This document shows, piece after piece, positions 39,555 to 50,953 of a stretch of 64,000 nt of DNA; the stretch's first letter is position 1, and every line of letters starts with the position of its first letter. The notes under the pieces were generated by a model, which saw only the letters and a program-made list of their open reading frames with translations, did not search any database and was not told the DNA's origin. The position numbers were made by a program, and so were the translations under genes. Source of the stretch: Flavobacterium sp. 90 (GTDB lineage Bacteria > Bacteroidota > Bacteroidia > Flavobacteriales > Flavobacteriaceae); the NCBI RefSeq assembly GCF_004339525.1, contig NZ_SMGE01000001.1, positions 248,001 through 312,000 of the forward strand, in the 5' to 3' direction.

Positions 39555-42527
39555 TTATGCTGCATTATGCTTGTCTTCGATTGTATGTTTATCATCTTTA
39601 GAAATCGTATCAACCAATACTGGCGTCGCGATAAATAATGAAGAATAAGTACCTACAACAATACCAATTAACATTGCAAAGATGAATCCTCTAATAGATT
39701 CTCCACCAAAGATAAACATTGTCAATAATACAATGATCATCATTAATGACGTATTCAACGTTCTAGATAATGTAGTATTAATAGAAGCGTTTACGATATC
39801 TTCAAAACTACCTTTACGGTTTCCAATGATAAACTCTCTAATTCTGTCAAATACAATTACAGTATCATTCATAGAGTAACCAATTACGGTAAGGATTGCA
39901 GCGATAAAGTGCTGATCCATTTCCATGTGGAAAGGCATGAATTTGTAACATAAAGAGTAGATTCCTAATACAAAGATTACGTCATGCGCAACAGCTGCAA
40001 TCGCACCTAATGAATATTGCCATTTACGGAAAGAGATCATTAAGTATAAGAAAATAACTGCCATCGCACCAAGAACCGCCCAGTATGAGTTAGTTTTGAT
40101 ATCTTCAGAGATAGAAGCTCCAACTTTAGAAGATTGTAAAACTCCAACTTTTTTACCGTCAAAAGTGTTAGTGAATTTCTCATAAGTAACATTAGGGAAA
40201 TATTTCGCCAATGCATCGTATAATTTTTTATTCACTTCTTCGTCAACAGCAACACCGTCTTCTTTAATTTTATATTTAGTTGTGATTTTCAATTGATCAT
40301 CATCACCTAAAATTTTAGCTTCAACCGGAGTTCCAAAAGCAGCAGATAATTCATCTGATACTACAGTTGCATCGATTGGTTTTTCAAATTTAACCTGGAA
40401 TGTTCTTCCTCCAACAAAATCAACACCTTCATCTAATCCGTTAACGAAGAAGATAGAAACTAAACTTACTACAACTACAATAGAAGAGAAGATATAAGTG
40501 AATTTTTTGATTTTAATAAAGTCAAAGTGGAAATTAGTAAACCAGTTTTTAGTAATGTTTGTAGAGAAAGTTAAATCTCCTTTTCCAGCAATATTTCTAT
40601 CGATGAAAATTCTAGCAATAAAGATTGACGTAAACAATGAAGTTACGATACCAATAAGTAATGTTAAAGCGAAACCTTTAATTGGTCCTGTTCCAAAAAT
40701 AAACAAGATAGCTCCAGTTAAAACGTGCGTAACGTTTGCATCAATGATAGAACGCATTGCACCGTGCCATCCGTAAGATGCTACAACTGCTTCAGATAAA
40801 GATTTACCTTCACGTAATTCCTCTTTTGCTCTTTCAAAAATAATGATGTTCGCATCTACCGCAGTACCTAATGTTAATACGATACCTGCAATACCTGGCA
40901 ATGTTAATACAAAACCAAAACTTGCCATAATTCCAAACAAGAAAAGTAAATTCAATAATAATGCAAGGTTAGCATACCAACCCGCTTTACCATAATAGAA
41001 TACCATCCATAAACAAACTAATAAAAATCCTAATACAGATGAGATTGTTCCAGCATCAATTGCAGCCTGACCTAAAGATGGTCCTACAACTGTTGATTGA
41101 ATAATATCTGCAGAAGCCGGTAATTTACCTGCATTCAAAATGTTAGCTAAATCTTTAGTTTCAGCAACATCAAAAGATCCTGTAATTTCAGATCTTCCAC
41201 CAGCAATTGGTCCACTAGTTACTCCAGGAGCAGAATAAACTACGTTATCAAGTACAATAGCGATATAACTTTTTTGAGAAAAAGCTCTTCCTGTTAATTC
41301 TTCCCAGATTTTAGCTCCCTGGCTGTTCATTTGCATAGAAACAGCTGGTTTTCCTAATTGGTCAAAAGTGTCTTTTGCATCAGTTACAACACCACCAGCC
41401 ATTGCAGGAGTATTATCTCTGTTTCCTTTTAAAGCATATAATTCTACTGCTTCAATATCTTTTTGTTTAGCATCTTTAATAGTAGTTGGTTTACTCCAAA
41501 CAAATTTTGCATTGTGTTGGTCAGCTCCTAATAAAATTCTAATATCTTGTCTTTTTAAGTATCCATTGATAACTGCAGTATCTTTTGGAGCAAAGTAACC
41601 TAAAACCGGTCCACCACCTTGACCTAACATTTTGTCAAATAATGGATTGTTTCCTTTTTTAGTATCAACAGAATCTTTAGCATCAGTTAATAAAGCATTC
41701 AATGAATCTTTAGCAACAGCTTTAGTTTCTGTTTTTTTGATTTCAGTCTTTTTAAGCGCTTCGTTAGCAGCAACTAAAAAGTTTCCAACTTCTTCAATTT
41801 TATAAGTTTCCCAGAACTCTAATTGAGCTTTTCCACCTAATAATTTTTTAATTCTATCAACATCCTTAGCACCTGGAAGTTCTACTAAGATTCTTCCTGT
41901 TTCTCCTAATTTTTGAATGTTTGGTTGTGTAACACCAAATTTGTCGATACGCTCTCTTAATACTTTATAAGCACTTTCTACAGACTCATCAACTTTTCTT
42001 TTGATTACCTTTTGAACTTGTGAATCTGACATTTGAAAGTCAATTCCACCATCTCCTTGTAAACCTCTGTTTGCAAAAATATCTGGTGAAGCTAATTTTG
42101 TAGTTCCGTTTGAGTTCGCTTCAAAAGCTTCAAAAAACTTATTTAAATAGGTTTTGTTTCCTTCTAAATTTGCACTTGCATCAGCTAATGATTTATTAAA
42201 TACCGGATTTTTAGAATTGTTTGCTAATCCTTTTAAAACGTCTTTAATAGAAATTTGAAGAATCACGTTGATTCCTCCTTCTAAGTCAAGACCTTTGTTT
42301 AGTTGTTTGTTTTTTACTTCATTATAAGTAAAATCCGTGAAACCAAGATTGTAAACTTTTACTTTACCGATAGAATCTAAATATTTTAGCTCTTTATCAG
42401 GATTGTCCCCTGCAAAAGCTTTAGCTTCACTTTTGACGCTGTTTGCCACAAAAGTGAACGAAAGTTGGTAAATACTTACCAATGCAAATAGAATTGCGAA
42501 AAATTTAATAAGTCCTTTATTCTGCAT
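39555..42527 (-). CDS. secDF: Fused protein translocase subunit SecDF
   Basis: 990 residues combining SecD and SecF in one chain, the usual state in Bacteroidota. SecDF uses the proton gradient to pull secreted proteins through SecYEG. SecD part: N-terminal TM, D1 motif LNKGLDLEGGINVILQI, P1 domain with LRERIDKFGVTQPNIQ and GRILVELPG, then helices with GTAVDANIIIFERAKEELREG (D4 motif). SecF part: GVDFVGGRTFQVKF (D1-like), GYSMNDTVIVFDRIRE and TSLMMIIVLLTMFIFGG. An extra Lys/Ala/Asp-rich insert (about 255-295) sits within the periplasmic region. Single gene with terminator. Confidence 0.96.
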   Translation of the reverse strand: MQNKGLIKFFAILFALVSIYQLSFTFVANSVKSEAKAFAGDNPDKELKYLDSIGKVKVYNLGFTDFTYNEVKNKQLNKGLDLEGGINVILQISIKDVLKGLANNSKNPVFNKSLADASANLEGNKTYLNKFFEAFEANSNGTTKLASPDIFANRGLQGDGGIDFQMSDSQVQKVIKRKVDESVESAYKVLRERIDKFGVTQPNIQKLGETGRILVELPGAKDVDRIKKLLGGKAQLEFWETYKIEEVGNFLVAANEALKKTEIKKTETKAVAKDSLNALLTDAKDSVDTKKGNNPLFDKMLGQGGGPVLGYFAPKDTAVINGYLKRQDIRILLGADQHNAKFVWSKPTTIKDAKQKDIEAVELYALKGNRDNTPAMAGGVVTDAKDTFDQLGKPAVSMQMNSQGAKIWEELTGRAFSQKSYIAIVLDNVVYSAPGVTSGPIAGGRSEITGSFDVAETKDLANILNAGKLPASADIIQSTVVGPSLGQAAIDAGTISSVLGFLLVCLWMVFYYGKAGWYANLALLLNLLFLFGIMASFGFVLTLPGIAGIVLTLGTAVDANIIIFERAKEELREGKSLSEAVVASYGWHGAMRSIIDANVTHVLTGAILFIFGTGPIKGFALTLLIGIVTSLFTSIFIARIFIDRNIAGKGDLTFSTNITKNWFTNFHFDFIKIKKFTYIFSSIVVVVSLVSIFFVNGLDEGVDFVGGRTFQVKFEKPIDATVVSDELSAAFGTPVEAKILGDDDQLKITTKYKIKEDGVAVDEEVNKKLYDALAKYFPNVTYEKFTNTFDGKKVGVLQSSKVGASISEDIKTNSYWAVLGAMAVIFLYLMISFRKWQYSLGAIAAVAHDVIFVLGIYSLCYKFMPFHMEMDQHFIAAILTVIGYSMNDTVIVFDRIREFIIGNRKGSFEDIVNASINTTLSRTLNTSLMMIIVLLTMFIFGGESIRGFIFAMLIGIVVGTYSSLFIATPVLVDTISKDDKHTIEDKHNAA

Positions 42528-42704
42528 TATTACTAAAAATTAATTATGTTTTATTGTTTGTTTTTTGTTTTAAAGTCCCATAAAATAAGCCCTGACATGA
42601 GATTTTAAAACTAAAAAATCGAGATCACGAATTACAACATTTTTTTTAAACCGAGCAAATATATAATTAACGAAAACATTAACCAATTTATTTATTAATT
42701 AATC

Positions 42705-42734
42705 TTAAAAAAAAGACTGCAAAAGTGCAGTCTT
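42705..42734 (-). terminator. Terminator after mdh
   Basis: AAGACTGCA (42713-42721) pairs with TGCAGTCTT (42726-42734); on the minus strand it is followed by eight T. Confidence 0.85.
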
Positions 42735-42755
42735 CTCCTTTTTTTTCGAAAATTG

Positions 42756-43691
42756 TTATACTAAAATCGACTTTAGGGCATCATTCATTCCACGAACTGC
42801 ATCTGCACTTTTAGCAAATAAAGCCTTCTCCTGCTCGTTTAATTTAATGTCTAAAATTTCTTCTACTCCGTTTTTACCTATTATACAAGGCACTCCTATA
42901 CAGATATCATTTTGCCCATACTCTCCTTCTACAAAAACTGAACAAGCAATCATTTTCTTTTGATCGTTTAAGATACTGTCAACTAAATAAGCAACAGAAG
43001 CTCCTGGCGCATACCAGGCAGATGTTCCTAAAAGACCTGTAAGTGTTGCTCCTCCAACCATTGTATCAGCAGCTACTTTTTGTAAAGCTTCTTCAGATAA
43101 AAATTCTGTTACCGGAATTCCGTTATAAGATGCCAAACGTGTCAAAGGAATCATAGTTGTATCACCATGTCCACCTATAACCATTGCTGAGATATCATTT
43201 GCAGGTTTATCAAGAGCTAATGAAAGATAAGTTCTAAAACGTGAACTATCTAACGCTCCACCCATACCAATAATTCTGTTTTTTGGTAATCCTGTAGCTT
43301 TTAAAGCTAAATAAGTCATAGTATCCATTGGATTAGAAACTACAACTATTATAGTGTTCGGAGAATGTTTCAATACGTTTTCAGCAACTGTTTTTACAAT
43401 TCCTGCATTTATACCAATCAACTCTTCACGAGTCATTCCTGGTTTTCTCGGAATCCCTGATGTAATAACCACTACATCACTTCCGGCGGTTTTAGAATAA
43501 TCGTTGGTTACTCCAGATACTTTGGTATTAAAACCTGTATTTGTAGCACATTGCATAATATCCAATGCTTTACCTTCGGCAAAACCTTCTTTAATATCCA
43601 ACAACACTACTTCGCTTGCAATTCCTCTATAAGAAATAACATCTGCACATGTAGCTCCAACATTTCCTGCTCCTACAATGGTAACTTTCAT
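42756..43691 (-). CDS. mdh: Malate dehydrogenase (LDH-like type)
   Basis: 311 residues. It interconverts malate and oxaloacetate with NAD in the TCA cycle. The Rossmann motif is at the start (VTIVGAGNVGATCAD), with the NAD-selecting Asp in VVLLDIKEG. Substrate Arg residues lie in SGIPRKPGMTREELI, VSNPMDTMTYLA carries the conserved Asn, and the catalytic His is in VIGGHGDTTMIPL. Length and motifs match the tetrameric LDH-like malate dehydrogenases of Bacteroidota. It is single, between gyrB and secDF on the same strand, with a heptad palindrome upstream. Confidence 0.95.
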   Translation of the reverse strand: MKVTIVGAGNVGATCADVISYRGIASEVVLLDIKEGFAEGKALDIMQCATNTGFNTKVSGVTNDYSKTAGSDVVVITSGIPRKPGMTREELIGINAGIVKTVAENVLKHSPNTIIVVVSNPMDTMTYLALKATGLPKNRIIGMGGALDSSRFRTYLSLALDKPANDISAMVIGGHGDTTMIPLTRLASYNGIPVTEFLSEEALQKVAADTMVGGATLTGLLGTSAWYAPGASVAYLVDSILNDQKKMIACSVFVEGEYGQNDICIGVPCIIGKNGVEEILDIKLNEQEKALFAKSADAVRGMNDALKSILV

Positions 43692-43740
43692 ATTTTATAC
43701 TTTATCGGTTATTAATTAAATTGTTTATTTTATAAAAAGA

Positions 43741-43785
43741 CAATTCGTTTAACTGTTTAGTAAATTTAAACAATTAAACGAATTG
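43741..43785. repeat. Heptad-type palindrome between gyrB and mdh
   Basis: CAATTCGTTTAACTGTTTA (43741-43759) and TAAACAATTAAACGAATTG (43767-43785) are reverse complements except for one position, around a 7-base loop. Units are of the GTTTAA(T/C)G type seen upstream of valS and around 35517-36050. Confidence 0.75.
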
Positions 43786-43800
43786 TAGTGTTAAAATTTA

Positions 43801-46087
<2,287 letters not shown>

Positions 46088-48823
46088 TTATGATTTCTTA
46101 TTAAAATCTCCAGCATAAATTGAAGTCATTTTTTCTAAACTTAAATACTTTTTCAAAACAGCATTTACTTCTTCAACTTTCAAAGCTTTTACTTTACTTT
46201 CAAGATCATCGTAATCTTCTAAAGGAATTCCATATTGAAGATATTTATTAGTCAAATTAATCAACATCATATCATTTCCTAATCTTGTTTTTCTTTCGTT
46301 AAGCCAGCTAACTAAATTTGATTTCAATTCTTCAGCAGTAAATCCGTCTTTTAATGCTTTTGCAATTTCTTCTTTAGTTGCTGCTTCAACTGCACCTTTT
46401 TTCGTTGGATTTAAAAATGCATAATATTCCCAAAAAGCAACATCATTCGTAACCGGAATATCAATAAATGAACCCGCTCCATAACTGATTCCCTCTTTTT
46501 CTCTTAATCTCATCGGGATTCTTGCACTCAAAAATCCACCACTTCCAAGAATTTCATTTGCCATAACAAATGCAGGATAATCCGGGCTTTTTACATTCAT
46601 TTTAAAAGCAATTTTACCAGTTGCAACCGCATTTTCTTTATCCGGAGTGATATAATCTTTATCTATCTTTTTAGTTTCTGAATACGTTGGCAAAGCAAGA
46701 ACATATTTAGACTTAGAATTCCATTTACCAAAAGTATTTTCCAAAATTTGTCCTGCCTCTTTAGCATCCAAATCTCCAACAACAGTTCCTAAACCATTAT
46801 TTCCTCCAAAGATATTTTTGTAAAAATCAACGATTTCAGATTGCTTGATTTTTTTGTAAGCTTCGATTTGTTCCTGAACTGTTGATGTATAAAAAATACT
46901 TCCCTTTGGATAATTTGATGTCATTCTTGAAACCTCAATAAAAGCGATAGATTGTGGATCATTAAGGCTTGACTCTAAATAAGTATTGTACTCACTAATT
47001 GTTTTTGTAAGCTCATTTTCAGGAAAAGTAGAATTAACCAATAAATCTCCCAAAATCTCCATCACACCTTTAAAACTATCTTTGTACGTATTAATGTTAA
47101 TTGATAAAGTCTGACCTGAATAATCAAAATACAAACTAGATTTTAACTGATCTAACTGATCGCTAATTTGTTCTTTAGTTCTTGTTTTTGTACCTGTTTT
47201 TAACAATTGAGCAAGAATAGATCCAGTGTCTTCTTTACCTTCCAAATCCTTTTCGTTACTTACCGGAAATTGAAAACTCGCCTGAACTTTTCCACCTTTT
47301 ATTTCTTTTTTAATTAAGCCGTATTTTGCTCCGTTGCTTAATTTACCTTCTACAAAGTTTTGTTTTAAATTCTTGATAGAAGCTTCAAATGCTGCAGCTT
47401 CTTTTTCTAAAGCTTTTCCTTTGTAATCTTTCGTCAAAGCCACAATTTGCTCATCTGTATATTCAACAGGTTTCACTCTTATCTCATCTTTAGACGGAAT
47501 AAAAATTCCAACCGTTCTGTTATTACTTCTGAAATATTTATCTGCAACTCTTTGAATATCTTCTTTAGTCAGATTTTCGATTGCATCTCTGTACATAAAA
47601 CCTAATCTGTAATCTCCGGCTCCAACAATCTCAGTAAGATTTATTGCAAATGAAATCGTATTGTTTTTTATACCATCAAGTTGTTTTATGATTTTTGCTT
47701 TTGCTCTCGTTACATCTTCGTCAGTATATTTAGTAGTCCCTATTTTATCCAACTCTGTCCTAACTAAGTCTTTAGTCGCTTTAATATCTTTATCGTTAGG
47801 AACTGCAACTCCAAAATAAATATAACTCGCATCTCTTGTTGTTGGCTGCCAATAATAAATACTAGACACTTTTTGAGTCTCTATTAATGACTTGTATAAA
47901 TATCCGGATGGATCCGAAGTTAAAATTTCGCCCAAAGCATCAATTGCAGCATAATCCTTATCCACATAAGCCGCTGTGTGATACAAAGCACCAATGTTTT
48001 TACTATCTCCTGCTCTGTTTAGCTCAACATATTTTTCTCCATCTTGTGCAGGTTCAACTGTATAAGTCTTGTCCAGAACTCTTTTAGGTTTTGGAATTGC
48101 CCCAAAATATTGTCCAACATATTGCAACGCTTTTTGCTCGTCAAACTTACCCGCAATTATCAAAGTTGAATTGTCCGGTTGATAATACTTTTCGTAAAAA
48201 ACTCTAAGCGTATTTGCTTTTACTCTTTCTATATCTTCTTTACTTCCAATAGTACTTTTTCCGTAATTGTGCCACAAATAAGCCGACGAAAGTATTCTTT
48301 CCTGTAAAACACGATCAGGATTATTCTCTCCAATTTCAAATTCGTTTCTTACCACAGAAAACTCTTTTGATAAATCCTCTTGCAAAATAGTCGCGTTTAT
48401 CATACGATCCGCTTCCATTTCGATACTCCATTTTAGATTTTCATCACTTGATGGAAAAACCTCGTAATAGTTAGTTCGGTCAAGCCAAGTTGTTCCGTTT
48501 GCATTTCCTCCTTTATCAGAAAGCATTTTTTTAATATCACCTAAGTTTTTGGTACTTTTAAAAAGCATATGTTCCAGCAAGTGCGCCATACCTTTCTCGC
48601 CATAACCTTCATTTCTTGATCCTACATTGTAAACAATATTTACAACCATATTGCTTTGAGAAGCATCCGGAATCAATAGGACTTTAAGTCCATTATTTAA
48701 AGTATATTCCTTAACACCTTCGACATTTTTAATGTATTTGGGCGCAACAGGTTTTTGTGCATAAACTGAACTCACTGAAGCTAATGAGCAGCAAAGAATT
48801 CCACTTAATAATAAGTTTCTCAT
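46088..48823 (-). CDS. Secreted M16-family zinc metallopeptidase, two M16 modules
   Basis: 911 residues with a signal peptide (SVSSVYAQK). The first module (about 30-460) has the inverted zinc motif HLLEH in GMAHLLEHMLFKST (about 80-84) and the downstream Glu in RNEFEIGENNP. LNNGLKVLLIPD opens the module. The second module (about 495-911) has the same fold, LSNGAKYGLIKKE, but no HxxEH, as in pitrilysin-type enzymes where the second half only shapes the chamber. Likely a periplasmic or surface oligopeptidase. Single gene between asnB and gyrB, with its own terminator. Confidence 0.92.
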   Translation of the reverse strand: MRNLLLSGILCCSLASVSSVYAQKPVAPKYIKNVEGVKEYTLNNGLKVLLIPDASQSNMVVNIVYNVGSRNEGYGEKGMAHLLEHMLFKSTKNLGDIKKMLSDKGGNANGTTWLDRTNYYEVFPSSDENLKWSIEMEADRMINATILQEDLSKEFSVVRNEFEIGENNPDRVLQERILSSAYLWHNYGKSTIGSKEDIERVKANTLRVFYEKYYQPDNSTLIIAGKFDEQKALQYVGQYFGAIPKPKRVLDKTYTVEPAQDGEKYVELNRAGDSKNIGALYHTAAYVDKDYAAIDALGEILTSDPSGYLYKSLIETQKVSSIYYWQPTTRDASYIYFGVAVPNDKDIKATKDLVRTELDKIGTTKYTDEDVTRAKAKIIKQLDGIKNNTISFAINLTEIVGAGDYRLGFMYRDAIENLTKEDIQRVADKYFRSNNRTVGIFIPSKDEIRVKPVEYTDEQIVALTKDYKGKALEKEAAAFEASIKNLKQNFVEGKLSNGAKYGLIKKEIKGGKVQASFQFPVSNEKDLEGKEDTGSILAQLLKTGTKTRTKEQISDQLDQLKSSLYFDYSGQTLSININTYKDSFKGVMEILGDLLVNSTFPENELTKTISEYNTYLESSLNDPQSIAFIEVSRMTSNYPKGSIFYTSTVQEQIEAYKKIKQSEIVDFYKNIFGGNNGLGTVVGDLDAKEAGQILENTFGKWNSKSKYVLALPTYSETKKIDKDYITPDKENAVATGKIAFKMNVKSPDYPAFVMANEILGSGGFLSARIPMRLREKEGISYGAGSFIDIPVTNDVAFWEYYAFLNPTKKGAVEAATKEEIAKALKDGFTAEELKSNLVSWLNERKTRLGNDMMLINLTNKYLQYGIPLEDYDDLESKVKALKVEEVNAVLKKYLSLEKMTSIYAGDFNKKS

Positions 48824-48950
48824 AGATTTTAGTTAAAGGATTAGTTAATTTCTGGTAACCAAATATAATATTTTTCCTAAACACGATATATCAATATTAA
48901 CTTACTTTTAGTAATTTACGGTAAACCTCAAATCCAAAGCTAAACTCATA

Positions 48951-48991
48951 AAAAAATCCGAAACGAACATTCTAAATGTTGTTTCGGATTT
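48951..48991 (-). terminator. Terminator after the glutaminase-dead asnB paralogue
   Basis: AAATCCGAAAC..AACATT pairs with AATGTTGTTTCGGATTT at 48976-48991, A-run on the plus-strand left side. Confidence 0.78.
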
Positions 48992-49028
48992 ATATTTATT
49001 ATTCAGATAGAAAATCTAATTGATCTAA

Positions 49029-50645
49029 CTAAACCGCCACTCCTGATTTTGCAGTTTCAAAATTTCCTTCTAAGTGAGCAGCATTTGCTCTTCCACTCGG
49101 ATCTTGATTTTCCTGCCATTTCGGAATCCATTTTCGAACCGTTTGCGCAGCGCTAATTTGCGGATAATATTTATGAAAAATAGATCTGTATAAATAAGCT
49201 TCTTTTGTTGTTGGAGAATTATAAGCAAATTCAACACTTGCTCCCGCCAATTGTTCGTCTGTAACCTGAGAAGAACAATGTTCGATTAATTCATCAATCC
49301 AATTGTATCCAACTCCATCTGAAAATTGTTCTTTTTGACGCCACAAAATATCAGTTGGCAAATATGGATTCTCAGGTGTATCAAATGCTTTTCTTAAAAT
49401 GTATTTTTCGACACCGTCATATTTTTTCGGTTGTTTTTCTTCTGGTCTAATGCGAATAGTAGCATCCAGAAATACAGTGTCCAAAAACGGAACTCTTGTT
49501 TCTATTCCGTTTGCCATTGTTGATTTATCGGCACGCAATAAATCGGCTGTAAATAATTTTTGAACTCTTTCGATAGTTTCTTTCTGAAATTCTTCTGTCG
49601 ATGGTGCATTTCTAAAATACAAATGTCCTCCAAAAATTTCATCAGCACCTTCTCCTGAAAGAATCGCTTTAATTCCTTTTTCAGCAATAGCTTTAGACAA
49701 TAAATACATTGGCACACTTGCTCTAACCGAAATTATATCATAAGTTTCGATATAGTAAATTATTTTTTCTAAAAGCCCTATTCCGTCTTCAACAGAATAA
49801 TGAATTTCATGATGTTCAGTACCTAAAAATTCAGCCGCTTTTCTGGCTGCTTTCGCATCTGGCGCATCACCATCTAAGCCAATTGAAAAAGTTTGTAGTT
49901 TTTTTCCGTTGTCAACCAATGAACGAGAAGCAATTGCAGCAATCAAAGAAGAATCTAAACCTCCCGAAAGCAATACTCCAACTGGTACTTCGCTCATTAA
50001 ACGTTTACGAACAGCTTCTGTAAAAGTATCTCTGATCAAATCTAAATTAAGTTCTTCAACAGCATTTTCATAATCCTCATATGCAGGTTGATAATACTTT
50101 ACAAACCCTTTTTTTGGCGTATAATAATGTCCCGGAGGAAAAGTCGAAAATGTTTTACATTGATCAGCGATTGGTTTCATTTCAGACGAAAAATAAATCC
50201 TCCCTCTTTCATCCAAACCATAATATAAAGGTTTCACCCCAATAGGATCACGTCCTGCAATATAGTTGTCGCCATCTACTACCACAAAAGCGAAATCACC
50301 ATCAAGCATATTGCAAAAATCATTTCCGAATTCTTCGTACAAATGCACAATCACTTCTGAGTCTGATTTTGTTCTAAAGGTATGATTCTTAAGAACCGTA
50401 TCTTTTAATTCCTGATAATTATAGATTTCTCCATCATGAACCATCCAGGCTTTTTTAGTTCCCTGAATTGGTTGTTTTCCAGACTTCAAATCAATAATTG
50501 ACAAGCTTTCGTGACTAATTATGCTGCCATTTTCCATAATTTGCAAATCACTTTCATCAGGACCACGATGCGACATTCTTTTAGAAAGCTCTTTTACGAG
50601 TTGCGGGTCTTTTCCTTTACCAATAACGGCTAATAATCCAGACAT
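49029..50645 (-). CDS. Asparagine synthetase B-like protein with degraded glutaminase site
   Basis: 538 residues, related along its whole length to the neighbouring gene at 50954. The synthetase half looks intact: GVLLSGGLDSSLIAA (PP-loop), LSGEGADEIFGG and RVPFLDTVFLD. The N-terminal glutaminase half is altered at key places. The chain begins MSGLLAVIG, so the Cys nucleophile of MCGI is Ser2. The Arg in the HERL segment is Ser47 (HESLSIID). The oxyanion-hole Asn of NGEIYN is Asp71 (HDGEIYN). The Asp at about 95 is kept. It may use free ammonia or nitrogen delivered by a partner, or may make something else. It lies 308 bases downstream of the Cys-bearing copy. Confidence 0.88.
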   Translation of the reverse strand: MSGLLAVIGKGKDPQLVKELSKRMSHRGPDESDLQIMENGSIISHESLSIIDLKSGKQPIQGTKKAWMVHDGEIYNYQELKDTVLKNHTFRTKSDSEVIVHLYEEFGNDFCNMLDGDFAFVVVDGDNYIAGRDPIGVKPLYYGLDERGRIYFSSEMKPIADQCKTFSTFPPGHYYTPKKGFVKYYQPAYEDYENAVEELNLDLIRDTFTEAVRKRLMSEVPVGVLLSGGLDSSLIAAIASRSLVDNGKKLQTFSIGLDGDAPDAKAARKAAEFLGTEHHEIHYSVEDGIGLLEKIIYYIETYDIISVRASVPMYLLSKAIAEKGIKAILSGEGADEIFGGHLYFRNAPSTEEFQKETIERVQKLFTADLLRADKSTMANGIETRVPFLDTVFLDATIRIRPEEKQPKKYDGVEKYILRKAFDTPENPYLPTDILWRQKEQFSDGVGYNWIDELIEHCSSQVTDEQLAGASVEFAYNSPTTKEAYLYRSIFHKYYPQISAAQTVRKWIPKWQENQDPSGRANAAHLEGNFETAKSGVAV

Positions 50646-50953
50646 ACTATTCTATTTTTTATTTATTCTGTTTTCAGGTCATGCCCCAAATGACATGTAC
50701 CGGGTATAAAATCACTGTAATTTTCAGAAAACTGAAAATTAAATCCTACTTTATTTTGATAACTTCTTTATAATCAAACTAGATTTTTTCTATTTCGACG
50801 AATGTCAAATATAAAAAAGTTAAGTTAAATAATTGCCGAAAAATATTTTTAAGTAACTGAAATTATATAATTTAACAATTTAAGACAAGAAAAACGTCCT
50901 CAAAAGAGAACGTTCTTCTACAATATATATACTAAATTCAAATAATTCAATTT
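50646..50953. other. Spacer between the two asnB paralogues
   Basis: At 50893-50912 AACGTCCTC and GAGAACGTT form a stem that, on the minus strand, ends in a T-rich run: a probable terminator of the upstream asnB. The rest is AT-rich with a short GTCATGCCCCAAATGACATG dyad (about 50679-50698) near the start of the second gene. No promoter is clear. Confidence 0.5.
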
